From Petrotoga mobilis SJ95 (GTDB lineage Bacteria > Thermotogota > Thermotogae > Petrotogales > Petrotogaceae): a stretch of 64,000 bases of DNA. Shown here piece after piece: positions 9,952-18,936 of the stretch; within the stretch, counting starts at the first letter, position 1; every line of letters starts with the position of its first letter. The position numbers and the translations under genes are program-made. The stretch is taken from the NCBI RefSeq assembly GCF_000018605.1, contig NC_010003.1, positions 1,154,501 through 1,218,500 on the forward strand, given 5' to 3'. The notes beneath the pieces are model-generated. The model had not been told where the DNA came from. It was given only the letters and a program-made list of their open reading frames with translations, and searched no databases.

Positions 9952-10776
9952 ATGGAGAAGGTTAGAAATCCTGTGGTTGCAGGTACTTTTTACCCTTCGA
10001 ATCCAGAAAAATTAAAAAACCTTCTAAAAAGTTTTTTTGGTGATAGTTTTAAAGTAAATACCGAAAAATTAATTCCCCCTATGGGAGCAATAGTACCTCA
10101 TGCTGGTTACATATATTCTGGAGAAACCGCAGCAAAAGCTTACAAAAAGGTATTTGAGAAAGGTATAGCAAAAAGAGTATTTTTATTAGGGCCTAATCAT
10201 ACAGGATTAGGTTCTAAAATATCAGTTTTCACAAGCGGTAGTTGGAAAACTCCCTTGGGAACGATAAATGTTGACGGAAAAACCGCAGGGAAAATTTTGA
10301 AAGAGTTAGACATTTATAACGATGAATCTGCACATTCGAGAGAACATTCATTAGAGGTACAACTGCCTTTTCTTCAGTATGCTATAGGAAATGATTTTGA
10401 AATTGTACCCATCTGTATGATGGATCAAAGTTTAGAAACCTCCAAAAACCTTGGAGAAATTTTAGCAGATATCATAGAAGAAGGAGATTTGATCATAGCT
10501 TCTTCTGATATGAATCATTACGAAAGTCACGAAAAAACATTGCTAAAAGATGAAAAAGTTATAGAAACATTAAAAAATATGAATCTGCAAGAAATGTATG
10601 ATACAATAAGAAGATATAATATAAGTATGTGTGGATACGGTCCCGTGGCTGCTCTTTTAAGTATAGGATTTACTGATATTGAAATAATTGACCACACTAC
10701 GAGTGGCCTAATAAGCGGTGATTATGAAGCGGTAGTTGGATACCTTTCCGCAATAGTTAGTAATTTGCAAAAATAA
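9952..10776 (+). CDS. Memo-like (AmmeMemoRadiSam system protein B) protein
   Basis: 274 aa. Start set at 9952, ten bases after AGGAGGCG; the frame is open further upstream (to 9877) but that part overlaps the secretin gene and lacks an SD. Family hallmarks: VRNPVVAGTFYPSNP at the N-terminus, VPHAGYIYSGETAAKAY, LLGPNHTG, HSLEVQLPFLQ and SSDMNHYE. The histidines correspond to the metal-site residues of the LigB dioxygenase-like fold. The biochemical role of the bacterial proteins is not settled. The AMMECR1-like and radical-SAM partners of the three-gene system are not present here. Confidence 0.9.
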   Translation: MEKVRNPVVAGTFYPSNPEKLKNLLKSFFGDSFKVNTEKLIPPMGAIVPHAGYIYSGETAAKAYKKVFEKGIAKRVFLLGPNHTGLGSKISVFTSGSWKTPLGTINVDGKTAGKILKELDIYNDESAHSREHSLEVQLPFLQYAIGNDFEIVPICMMDQSLETSKNLGEILADIIEEGDLIIASSDMNHYESHEKTLLKDEKVIETLKNMNLQEMYDTIRRYNISMCGYGPVAALLSIGFTDIEIIDHTTSGLISGDYEAVVGYLSAIVSNLQK

Positions 10777-10797
10777 CAAACTACGGAGGTGAACCTC

Positions 10798-11142
10798 ATG
10801 TTAATAGAAACAGAATTTGGTACTGTAGATATCAAAAACGATGTTATAAAAGAATTGGTTTATAAGGCTGTTATCGAATCCTACGGCACGGTTGAAATCT
10901 CTGGAAAGCAAGGTTTTTTTGATAGGATATCAAGTTTTTGGTCAAAAAGTGAAGATAGAGGAATAAACGTATCAGAAAATGAAGAAAGTATAGTAATTGA
11001 TCTCTTCCTCGTTTTTGAATATGGCCTTCCCATTAAAAAGGTAGCTCAAAATATACAAGAGAATGTTCACCATAGAGTCACATCTATGCTAAATTTTGAT
11101 AATATCAAAGTAAATGTGAGCATATCTGGCTTGAAATATTAA
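10798..11142 (+). CDS. Asp23/Gls24 family protein
   Basis: 114 aa. The ATG at 10798 follows GGAGG by 8 bases; an in-frame GTG at 10789 lies within the SD and is rejected. Family signs: an N-terminal GTVDIKNDVIKELVYKAV strand-helix and the central SIVIDLFLVFEYGLPI, then VAQNIQENV. These small acid-stress/envelope proteins commonly sit directly upstream of the DAK2-domain fatty-acid kinase gene, exactly as here (17-bp gap). The molecular function is not established. Confidence 0.88.
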   Translation: MLIETEFGTVDIKNDVIKELVYKAVIESYGTVEISGKQGFFDRISSFWSKSEDRGINVSENEESIVIDLFLVFEYGLPIKKVAQNIQENVHHRVTSMLNFDNIKVNVSISGLKY

Positions 11143-11159
11143 GAGAAGGTGTCTATTGA

Positions 11160-12827
11160 ATGCTCAAGTTTTTGTATGCAAAAGACCTATATTTAGCTCT
11201 AAAAAAAGGTGCAGCAGAATTAGCTAAAAACAAAGATGAAATTAACGCCCTTAATGTTTTTCCTGTCCCAGATGGAGACACGGGTAATAATATGTTAGCA
11301 GGTATGCTCGAAGCTTGTAAAAGTATGGATGAAGTTGAAGATAAAGACGATATGAAATCTATGATGGAAAGTTTGAGAAGAGGTCTTTTACTAGGAGCAA
11401 GGGGTAACTCAGGTGTTATTTTGTCACAAATATTTCGTGGAATAACTGAAATTCTCGAAAAAAAGAAAAGAATCAACACCCAAGATTTTATAAAAGCCCT
11501 TCAAAACGCTAAAGATAGAGCTTACAACGCCGTTATGAAACCAGTTGAAGGAACAATGCTGACTTTAATTCGAAGATTGTCAGAAAAGATGGAAGAAAGT
11601 ATGTCCGAAGAAAAGGATTTTTTGGTTTTTTTCGATGCGATAGTAAAGTATTCATTTGAAATAGTAGAGGAAACCCCAAAATATTTGAAAAAATTACGCG
11701 ATTCGAATGTTGTGGATGCTGGAGCAAAAGGACTTGCTTACATTTTAAAAGGGATGAATGATGCACTTCACGGCGATATTGAAGTAGAACTTGAGGAATT
11801 AGAATCTGCCACACCTGAACAAATAACAGAAATAGCCTATGAAGAACTAACATACCAGTATTGCACAGAAGCGATAGTAAAATTCCAGAAACAGCCTATA
11901 CAAAAAAAGACCTTAGAAGAAATAAGGAGTTTTTTGGAAGGTCTAGGAGATTCCATTGTTTTAGTTAATCAGGATGACATATTAAAAACACACATACACA
12001 CAAATCATCCAGGATTAGTCTTTGAAAAGTTTTTAGAACATGGCGAATTGATCAAAACAAAGATAGACAATATGAAATCACAACACGAACATATTATAGA
12101 AAAACAAAAAGAGGGCAAAATAGCCGATATAGAGCAAGCTAAAGTGGCTGTTAACAATAATCTGAATAATAAAAATTGGGGTGTGATTGCAGTCTCTCCA
12201 GGAAAAGGTATTTCAGATATCTTTATAAGTTTGGGAGTGGATCAAGTTATTTTTGGAGGTCAAACCACTAACCCTAGTGTAAAAGACTTCTCAGATGCGA
12301 TTAATAAAGTTCCACAAAAAAAAGTGATCATACTCCCCAATAACCCAAATATTATTCTGGCTGCTGAAAAAGCTGCAGAGTTAACAGATAAAGAAATATT
12401 GATATTACCTACAAAACACATTCAAGAAGGCATAAGTGCCTTGCTTGGTTTCGATGACAATATGGACAAAGAAGAATTAAAAGAATCCATGATGGGATAC
12501 GTTAAATCTATCGTCCCGATTGAAGTTACTTATGCGGTCAGGGATTCCACCATTAAGGGTGAAAAGATAAAAAAAGGCGAGTACTTGATATTTCTTGGAA
12601 AAGAGTTAAAAGCTCATGGAAAGAACGTTTATAAAGAAACGGAAAAAGTTTTAGAGGAACTAATAAAAAAAGGTTATGAAATCATTACCATAATTTACGG
12701 TGAAGGTGCCAAAAAAGAAAAGATCGATCAACTAGTAAAAAATCTGACCCAAAAATACGCCAATATAGAGATAGAAATTCACAACGGTGGGCAGAGACAT
12801 TATCCACTGCTTATTTCCGTTGAGTAA
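11160..12827 (+). CDS. fakA: DAK2-domain fatty acid kinase catalytic protein
   Basis: 555 aa, full length for the YloV/FakA family. N-terminal DAK2 (dihydroxyacetone-kinase L-type) domain with the Asp-rich nucleotide/Mg motif NVFPVPDGDTGNNM near residues 32-45 and GARGNSGVILSQ; a middle linker; a C-terminal DegV-like domain with FGGQTTNPS and IILPNNPNI. It phosphorylates exogenous fatty acids bound to a FakB (DegV) partner, which is not in the window. It follows the Asp23 gene in the conserved pair. Confidence 0.9.
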   Translation: MLKFLYAKDLYLALKKGAAELAKNKDEINALNVFPVPDGDTGNNMLAGMLEACKSMDEVEDKDDMKSMMESLRRGLLLGARGNSGVILSQIFRGITEILEKKKRINTQDFIKALQNAKDRAYNAVMKPVEGTMLTLIRRLSEKMEESMSEEKDFLVFFDAIVKYSFEIVEETPKYLKKLRDSNVVDAGAKGLAYILKGMNDALHGDIEVELEELESATPEQITEIAYEELTYQYCTEAIVKFQKQPIQKKTLEEIRSFLEGLGDSIVLVNQDDILKTHIHTNHPGLVFEKFLEHGELIKTKIDNMKSQHEHIIEKQKEGKIADIEQAKVAVNNNLNNKNWGVIAVSPGKGISDIFISLGVDQVIFGGQTTNPSVKDFSDAINKVPQKKVIILPNNPNIILAAEKAAELTDKEILILPTKHIQEGISALLGFDDNMDKEELKESMMGYVKSIVPIEVTYAVRDSTIKGEKIKKGEYLIFLGKELKAHGKNVYKETEKVLEELIKKGYEIITIIYGEGAKKEKIDQLVKNLTQKYANIEIEIHNGGQRHYPLLISVE

Positions 12828-12879
12828 AATCTGACAAATAATAAACAATTAATTCTGCTGGAAGAATGGAGGATTTGAT

Positions 12880-13743
12880 TTGTACATTCAAGATGTGATT
12901 ATGAACTTAGAAAAATTTTGGTCCGATTTTGGATGTGTTATAGACCAACCTTACGATATAGAGATGGGGGCAGGGACATACAGTCCTGCCACTTTTTTTA
13001 GATCTTTTGGGGCAAATGAATGGAGAGTTGCCTATACTCAACCTTGTAGAAGGCCAACAGACGGTAGATACGGTGAAAACCCAAATAGAATGCAACGATT
13101 TTATCAATACCAGGTAGTTCTCAAACCTTCACCCAAAGACGTCCAAGATCTATATATTAGGTCTTTGGAATCTTTAGGGATATCCCCTAAGGAACATGAC
13201 ATAAGGTTCGTAGAAGATAATTGGGAATCTCCTACTTTAGGAGCGTGGGGGGTTGGATGGGAAGTATGGTTAGATGGTATGGAGATCACTCAGTTCACGT
13301 ACTTTCAACAGATGGGAGGCATCCCATTAACTTATATTCCCGTTGAACTTACGTATGGAATTGAGAGAATAGCTATGTATTTACAGAACATCGACAACGT
13401 TTATGAAACTAAATGGAATAAAAATGTAAAATACAAAGACATATACAAAGAAAACGAAAGGCAGTTTTCTTACTATAATTTTGAAGAAGCTGATATAGAT
13501 ATGCTTAAAACACTTTACAATATGTATAAAAAAGAATTTCAAAGGCTAATTGCAAAACAATTATATTTACCTGCATACGACTATTTAGCAAAATCAGCAC
13601 ATGTATTCAACTTAATGGACGCAAGAAATGCCATTGGAGTTAACGAAAGGCATCAATACATATTGGATATAAGGAATATGGCGAAAAGCTGTGCAAAACT
13701 ATATATAGACAGTTCAAATGCGGAGGTAATTGATGTTGAATAG
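12880..13743 (+). CDS. glyQ: glycyl-tRNA synthetase alpha subunit
   Basis: 287 aa, TTG start behind TGGAGGA. Class II catalytic subunit of the bacterial alpha2beta2 enzyme: [16 protein letters not shown], the motif [13 protein letters not shown], the motif 2 block [23 protein letters not shown], and the motif 3-like [13 protein letters not shown]. The alpha chain makes glycyl-AMP. The 3' end overlaps glyS by 11 bp. No T-box lies in the 52-bp upstream gap. Confidence 0.97.
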   Translation: MYIQDVIMNLEKFWSDFGCVIDQPYDIEMGAGTYSPATFFRSFGANEWRVAYTQPCRRPTDGRYGENPNRMQRFYQYQVVLKPSPKDVQDLYIRSLESLGISPKEHDIRFVEDNWESPTLGAWGVGWEVWLDGMEITQFTYFQQMGGIPLTYIPVELTYGIERIAMYLQNIDNVYETKWNKNVKYKDIYKENERQFSYYNFEEADIDMLKTLYNMYKKEFQRLIAKQLYLPAYDYLAKSAHVFNLMDARNAIGVNERHQYILDIRNMAKSCAKLYIDSSNAEVIDVE

Positions 13744-15802
13744 GGCAATTTTTGAAATAGGTGTTGAAGATTTACCCCCATCAGAATTTGATAATATACT
13801 AACTCAATTGGAAGAAGGATTAAAAAAATCCTTGGAAAAAAATGATTTGAATTTTTTGTCTATGAATATCTTCATTTCCCCTCGTAGGTTTGGAGCTTAC
13901 ATCGTGGGCCTTCCAGATAAACAGCCCGATAAAAAAGAAAAAAGAAAAGGTCCTCCAAAAAAGATTTGCTTCGATGAAAATAACCAACCTACAAAAGCAC
14001 TCGAAGGTTTTGCAAAAGGCCAAGGTGTTCAGGTAAAAGATGTAAAATTTGAAAATAATGACGGCGCAGAATACGCATATATAGAGTTTGTTAAAGCGGG
14101 AGAGCCTACCAAAATTATTTTACAAAATATCATTCCAGAATTGATAACAAACATGAATTTTGCCAAAAGTATGAGGTGGGGAAAAGGTAATTACACCTTT
14201 GTAAGACCGGTACATTGGGTCTTAGGTTTGTACAATAGAGAGATTTTAGAATTCGAAATGTTCAATGAAAAATCCTCCAACAAAAGTTATGGTCATCGTT
14301 TTTTTGGCGAAGAGATGATAATTACAAATCCTCAAACTTTCTTTAGTGAATTAAAAAAGAACTATGTAATCCCCCTATATGAAGAAAGAATAGAAGTAAT
14401 AGAGAGAGAAATTCAAGAGCTAGAAGATGAATATAATATCAAGATTTCTTTGGAAGAGCACGAGGATTTAATTCGAGAAATTGCCAAAATGACAGAATTT
14501 CCTAAAGGGGTAGTTGGAAGTTTTGATGAAAAATATCTTTTTCTACCACCAGAAATCATCATTGTCACTGTAAGACACCATCAAAGAAGTTTTGTGGCGA
14601 TGAAAGATGGAAAGGTAATCAACAAATACATAGCTTTCCAGGACGGATTTGGCAGAAAAAGCAACGTTACTAATGGCTATACTAGAGTAATAAACGCAAG
14701 ATTAGACGATGCAGCTTTTTACTATGAAGACGACTTAAAAACGGATATACAGAAGAGGCTTGAAGATTTAAAGAGTATTACTTATCAAGTAGAATTAGGA
14801 AATTACAGAGAAAAATGTGAGCGAATATCAACACTCAGTTCAAAAATTGCCGAAAAACTTGGTTTTGAAAATTTAGATGTAGTTAAAAGAGCCGGCTTGT
14901 TATGTAAAATTGACATCCCTTCAAAAGTTGTATATGAGTTTCCTGAATTGCAAGGAATTATGGCAAGAATCTATTTGAAACACAAAGGAGAAAATGAAGA
15001 TGTTTTCTTAACAGCCGAAGAACACTACAAACCTCTTTCGGAAAATGATGAAATATCTCAAAATTTAGTTGCTAATATCGTCTCCATAGCGGACAAAATA
15101 GATGACCTAATCGGATATTTTGGTATAGGAAAGATCCCTTCAGGATCAAAAGATCCTTTTGCATTGAGAAGAAAAGCTTTTGGAATCTTAAGAATTTTGA
15201 TATCGATGGAATGGGACCTGAACCTTAAAGAACTTATCGACTTATCAGAAAAAGTGTTCGCCGAAAGTGGGAAATCTAACATATCTATAAAACCTGTAGA
15301 AGTTGAGTTAAAAAGTTTCTTATCCAACCGTTTAGGAACCATCTTAGAAAGAGAAAACATATCCGCAGAGGCAATAAATTCGGTTTTAATAAATGTATAT
15401 AAACCTTTAAGAGCTTACTTGGCTGCCAAATCATTGGATAAGTTTATAAAAAAAGAAGAATTTCAAGATTTTATTACAGCGTTTCAAAGGGTAAACAACA
15501 TTTCAAAAAACCATTATTCCCAAGAATATCATGGCAGACTATTCGTAGAAGAAGAGGAAAAAACGTTATTTCAAAAATATTTGGAAGTGAAGTCTCAATT
15601 TGAAAACTGTTTGAAAAAATTAGATTACGATGGAGCGATTGAAAGCTTAATCTCTTTAAAAGAAAATATTGACAGGTATTTTGATAACATTTTTGTTATG
15701 TCTGAAGATGAATCTATAAGAAGCAATAGACTAGGTTTTTTAAAATCTTTATCAGCGCTGTTTTATGAAATTGGAGACGTGGAAAAACTATACAAAGGCT
15801 AA
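13733..15802 (+). CDS. glyS: glycyl-tRNA synthetase beta subunit
   Basis: 690 aa, full length. The ATG at 13733 has the SD CGGAGGT six bases upstream; a TTG three bases earlier is rejected. Recognisable: the N-terminal [29 protein letters not shown], the HD-like segment near [28 protein letters not shown], and the anticodon-binding-like C-terminus with [14 protein letters not shown]. It binds the tRNA for the alpha chain. Translation is coupled to glyQ by overlap. Confidence 0.96.
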   Translation: MLNRAIFEIGVEDLPPSEFDNILTQLEEGLKKSLEKNDLNFLSMNIFISPRRFGAYIVGLPDKQPDKKEKRKGPPKKICFDENNQPTKALEGFAKGQGVQVKDVKFENNDGAEYAYIEFVKAGEPTKIILQNIIPELITNMNFAKSMRWGKGNYTFVRPVHWVLGLYNREILEFEMFNEKSSNKSYGHRFFGEEMIITNPQTFFSELKKNYVIPLYEERIEVIEREIQELEDEYNIKISLEEHEDLIREIAKMTEFPKGVVGSFDEKYLFLPPEIIIVTVRHHQRSFVAMKDGKVINKYIAFQDGFGRKSNVTNGYTRVINARLDDAAFYYEDDLKTDIQKRLEDLKSITYQVELGNYREKCERISTLSSKIAEKLGFENLDVVKRAGLLCKIDIPSKVVYEFPELQGIMARIYLKHKGENEDVFLTAEEHYKPLSENDEISQNLVANIVSIADKIDDLIGYFGIGKIPSGSKDPFALRRKAFGILRILISMEWDLNLKELIDLSEKVFAESGKSNISIKPVEVELKSFLSNRLGTILERENISAEAINSVLINVYKPLRAYLAAKSLDKFIKKEEFQDFITAFQRVNNISKNHYSQEYHGRLFVEEEEKTLFQKYLEVKSQFENCLKKLDYDGAIESLISLKENIDRYFDNIFVMSEDESIRSNRLGFLKSLSALFYEIGDVEKLYKG

Positions 15803-15828
15803 ATTTTAAGATAAGGCGTGTTTAAACA

Positions 15829-16929
15829 ATGGATTTACTTTACTATGAAAATTTTAAAAGTTGCAGTTATTTCGTTCCTACCTATAAAAGACAAGGTTCA
15901 TACTTTGATATTAATATAAATGGTTTGAAGGTTGAAGCTAATTATGAAAGCATCAACAACGGTGTAGTAAAAATCATTAGAATGGGGAACAATTTTAAAA
16001 AATCTTATTGGTTACATATATATACCGTATATAAATATTTCAAAGATAAGGGTGAACCTATAAAAAGAATTGTTTTAGAAACATCCAATGGAAGTTATGA
16101 AATAAATGTTTCAGATATTCTTTTAAGAGAAAAATGGATAACGAAAGAACTTAACGATCTTAAATCAACTAAAAAAGTCCATGGGCCACATTGTAAATTC
16201 TGCAAAATTAAAAACCAATGCCATTTGGAATTTTTAAGGGAAGGAGATTATTCCATAGTCCCTAACTTAAGTAAATCTATGGTTGAGGATTTAAAAAATA
16301 TGAATTTGGAACCATTGACAGTTATAAAAACCAATCAAATAGAAAAATTGGACAAAAGATTCAAAAAACCTTTATACAATCTAAAATCTCTAATTGAAAA
16401 CCAAGTTTACGTTATTGATGAGCATTCTTTTCCACAAGATTATATAGTCTTTGACGTAGAAACTTACTTAAACAAAGACTTTTTATTCGGATTTTTGGAA
16501 AACGAAACTTACGTTCCTTTCTTTTTAGAAAAAAACACATACAAAATCGCTGCAAAAATGGTAGATTTCCTGTATGAAAAAGACAAAGTGCTATTGCATT
16601 ACGATAAAAATGATCTCACAGCCTTAAAAAAACTTTCATCTAAATATCCTCTATTGAGAGATAAATTAAGTAAAATTTCCTCAAAAACGTGTGATCTATA
16701 CGAAATAATAAGAAAAAATTACAGTTTACCCGTTGTCTCTTATTCATTAAAAGATATAAGTAAATACTTTGGTTTTAATTGGAAAACAGAGTTAAATGGT
16801 TTTGCGGTTATACTCGAGTACAAAAGTTATCTGAACGGCAATAGAAATGCTTTGAAAAATATTTTTAAATACAATGAAGATGATTGTAGAGCTACAAAAT
16901 TAGTATTAGAAAGCCTTAGGGCCATTTAG
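15829..16929 (+). CDS. putative nuclease, Cas4-like Cys cluster plus RNase H-like exonuclease domain
   Basis: 366 aa, resembling the uncharacterised RecB-like nuclease family of Thermotogales (TM0106 type). The N-terminal part (1-120) is compatible with a reduced PD-(D/E)XK region. A Cys cluster follows (HCKFCKIKNQC, residues about 123-133), as in Cas4/AddB iron-sulfur nucleases. Residues 155-190 form an HhH-like segment (MVEDLKNMNLEPLTVIKTNQIEKL). The C-terminal half is an RNase H_2/DEDD exonuclease with FDVET, HYDKNDL and YNEDDCRAT. Substrate unknown. It is followed by a terminator, so it ends the unit. No cas genes are nearby; a repair role is more likely than CRISPR adaptation. Confidence 0.7.
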   Translation: MDLLYYENFKSCSYFVPTYKRQGSYFDININGLKVEANYESINNGVVKIIRMGNNFKKSYWLHIYTVYKYFKDKGEPIKRIVLETSNGSYEINVSDILLREKWITKELNDLKSTKKVHGPHCKFCKIKNQCHLEFLREGDYSIVPNLSKSMVEDLKNMNLEPLTVIKTNQIEKLDKRFKKPLYNLKSLIENQVYVIDEHSFPQDYIVFDVETYLNKDFLFGFLENETYVPFFLEKNTYKIAAKMVDFLYEKDKVLLHYDKNDLTALKKLSSKYPLLRDKLSKISSKTCDLYEIIRKNYSLPVVSYSLKDISKYFGFNWKTELNGFAVILEYKSYLNGNRNALKNIFKYNEDDCRATKLVLESLRAI

Positions 16930-16951
16930 TACGTTCATAAACCCTCTAAAT

Positions 16952-16996
16952 AAGACCTATGTATGGTTTATCCAATGCTGTACATAAGTCTTTTTT
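16952..16996 (+). terminator. terminator after the Cas4/RNase H-like gene
   Basis: Long stem AAGACCTATGTA (16952-16963) with TACATAAGTCTT (16981-16992), one C/A mismatch, 17-base loop, then a T tract. Confidence 0.75.
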
Positions 16997-17048
16997 AATG
17001 TTAGTATAAACAATTCTAAAAATTATATAGAAGGAGCTAATAGTATCT

Positions 17049-17618
17049 ATGAAAGATTTATGGAATTTATTTATAACTTTTGCTCGAATCGGGAGCCTAA
17101 CTTTTGGTGGTGGCTACGCAATGTTACCAATGATTCAAGAGGAAGTCGTTAAAAAACACAATTGGGCAACCGATGAGGAAGTAATTGATTATTATGCCAT
17201 CGGTCAAAGTACGCCTGGAATAATTGCTATAAATACAGCTACTTTCGTAGGTTACAAATTAAAAGGGGTAGTGGGAGGAATATTTGCTACATTAGGGATG
17301 GTCTTCCCTTCTATCGTAATAATAACCATTATTGCCATATTTTTCGAACAATTTCAAGATTTGCAAATAGTACAACATGCTTTCGGTGGTATTAGGGTAG
17401 TTGTAGTTGCACTAATGTTGAACGCTATAATAAATATGTGGAAAAAGTCTGTCAAAGATTACATAGGTATAATTATATTTTCAGTTGCTTTTATTGTTGT
17501 TGCTTTCTTAAAATTATCCCCAGTTGTAGTTGTGATAACATCTTTCATAGTCGGATTGATTATACAGCAAAATAGGATAGAACCGCCCCAAAAGGGGTCC
17601 AAGGATGATAGAAAGTGA
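17049..17618 (+). CDS. chromate transporter family protein, first half-size subunit
   Basis: 189 aa membrane protein of the short-chain CHR family. Conserved FGGGYAMLPMIQ near the N-terminus, then STPGIIAINTATFVGYK and four to five hydrophobic segments. Half-size CHR proteins act as pairs that together equal one full-length ChrA; the second gene follows with a 4-bp overlap. The family is named for chromate efflux, but the natural substrate in most anaerobes is unknown. SD AAGGAGC eleven bases before the ATG. Confidence 0.85.
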   Translation: MKDLWNLFITFARIGSLTFGGGYAMLPMIQEEVVKKHNWATDEEVIDYYAIGQSTPGIIAINTATFVGYKLKGVVGGIFATLGMVFPSIVIITIIAIFFEQFQDLQIVQHAFGGIRVVVVALMLNAIINMWKKSVKDYIGIIIFSVAFIVVAFLKLSPVVVVITSFIVGLIIQQNRIEPPQKGSKDDRK

Positions 17619-18178
17619 ATTACATTACACTCTTTTTTGAATTCTTTAAAATAGGACTTTTTTCTATAGGTGGAGGTTTGGCAACTATACCTTTTCTTCA
17701 AGATCTAGCTCGTAAGTATGATTGGTTAACCCTTAATGACTTAGCTGATTATATAGCTATATCCGAATCTACGCCGGGACCTATTGGAATAAACACAGCT
17801 ACATTTGTTGGTTATAACTTCGGAGGTATTTTTGGTGGTATAATAGCTGTACTGGGGATAGTGACACCTTCAATAATAATTATTACTATAATTGCCCATT
17901 ACTTTCAAAGGTTCAATGAAAAACCATTTATACAAAATGGATTTTATGCTTTAAGACCGGCGGTAGTTGGTCTAATAGGTGCAGCAGCGTATGAAGTAGC
18001 AAAAGTTTCCTTATTTCATCTTGAGAGTTTTACAGAAACTCAAACTTTGGTTTCTATTTTCAATTTCAAGGCTATAATATTGTTTATGATCATCATTTAT
18101 CTAATGGAACGGTTTAGAAAGCATCCTGTAGTTTATTTGGCTTTAGGAGCGGCTGTGGGAATAATTTTTAAGTTTTAA
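17615..18178 (+). CDS. chromate transporter family protein, second half-size subunit
   Basis: 187 aa, GTG start overlapping the previous stop (GTGA). It repeats the first subunit's pattern: IGGGLATIPFLQ, then STPGPIGINTATFVGYN and a hydrophobic C-terminus. The two proteins are diverged duplicates with presumably opposite topology. No regulator or sensor gene accompanies them. Confidence 0.85.
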   Translation: MNYITLFFEFFKIGLFSIGGGLATIPFLQDLARKYDWLTLNDLADYIAISESTPGPIGINTATFVGYNFGGIFGGIIAVLGIVTPSIIIITIIAHYFQRFNEKPFIQNGFYALRPAVVGLIGAAAYEVAKVSLFHLESFTETQTLVSIFNFKAIILFMIIIYLMERFRKHPVVYLALGAAVGIIFKF

Positions 18179-18236
18179 CTTGGTAAATTGGTTAAATAAC
18201 TTTGGTACAAGCACCTAAACGGTAGGAGGATATTTT

Positions 18237-18935
18237 ATGAAAAAAGGAATGCTTATTGTAATAGAATCTGGGACAGACGCAAGTGGCAAAGCAACACAAG
18301 CAGAAATATTATCACAAAGATTAAAAGATGAAAAAATTAAGGCATACAAAGTTGAATTTCCAAATTACAAAAGTGACTCTTCCGCTTTGATAAAAATGTA
18401 TTTAAAAGGTGAATTTGGGGAAAACCCTGAAGCAATAAATCCATACGCTGCTTCCACATTTTTTGCCGTGGACCGATTCGCAACTTATCAAAAAGAATTG
18501 AAACCCTTATATGAATCTGGTGGAATTTTAATATCCGATAGGTACACAACCTCCAACATGATATATCAATCTTCAAAATTCGAAAATCAAAGTGAAAAAG
18601 ATGAATTTTTGGAATGGCTTTGGGATTTGGAATTCAACAAATTTAATTTGCCAAAACCTAATTACGTAATATTTTTAGATATTCCTCCCAAAATAAGTAT
18701 AGAATTGCTGAGAAAAAGAAAGGAAAAAATAATAGACCTAACAGGAAAAGATATCCATGAAAAAAATATTGAGTACATAAACAAGACATACGAAAATGCA
18801 AAATATATCGCCCAGAAGTACAATTGGACAATAATAAACTGTTTAAAAGAAAACGAAGAATTAAAATCAATCGAAGAAATTCACGAAGAGATCTACTCTA
18901 TATGGAAACAAATAAGAGATTTAGGAGAAATATAA
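18237..18935 (+). CDS. thymidylate kinase-like protein
   Basis: 232 aa P-loop nucleoside-monophosphate kinase. The N-terminus reads ESGTDASGKATQ, where the Walker A hydroxyl residue after Lys is Ala. The substrate-site FAVDRFATY and the DR(Y) motif ISDRYTTSNMIYQ match dTMP kinases, and a lid region rich in Lys/Arg (ELLRKRKEK) follows. It would phosphorylate dTMP to dTDP. It sits one base before cls and shares its transcript. A deoxynucleoside kinase of related specificity is possible; whether it is the only tmk of the genome is unknown. Confidence 0.78.
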   Translation: MKKGMLIVIESGTDASGKATQAEILSQRLKDEKIKAYKVEFPNYKSDSSALIKMYLKGEFGENPEAINPYAASTFFAVDRFATYQKELKPLYESGGILISDRYTTSNMIYQSSKFENQSEKDEFLEWLWDLEFNKFNLPKPNYVIFLDIPPKISIELLRKRKEKIIDLTGKDIHEKNIEYINKTYENAKYIAQKYNWTIINCLKENEELKSIEEIHEEIYSIWKQIRDLGEI

Positions 18936-18936
18936 A

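Noticed and set aside
12828-12879. T-box leader upstream of glyQ
   Set aside because: The gap is 52 bases, too short, and has no T-box sequence or terminator.
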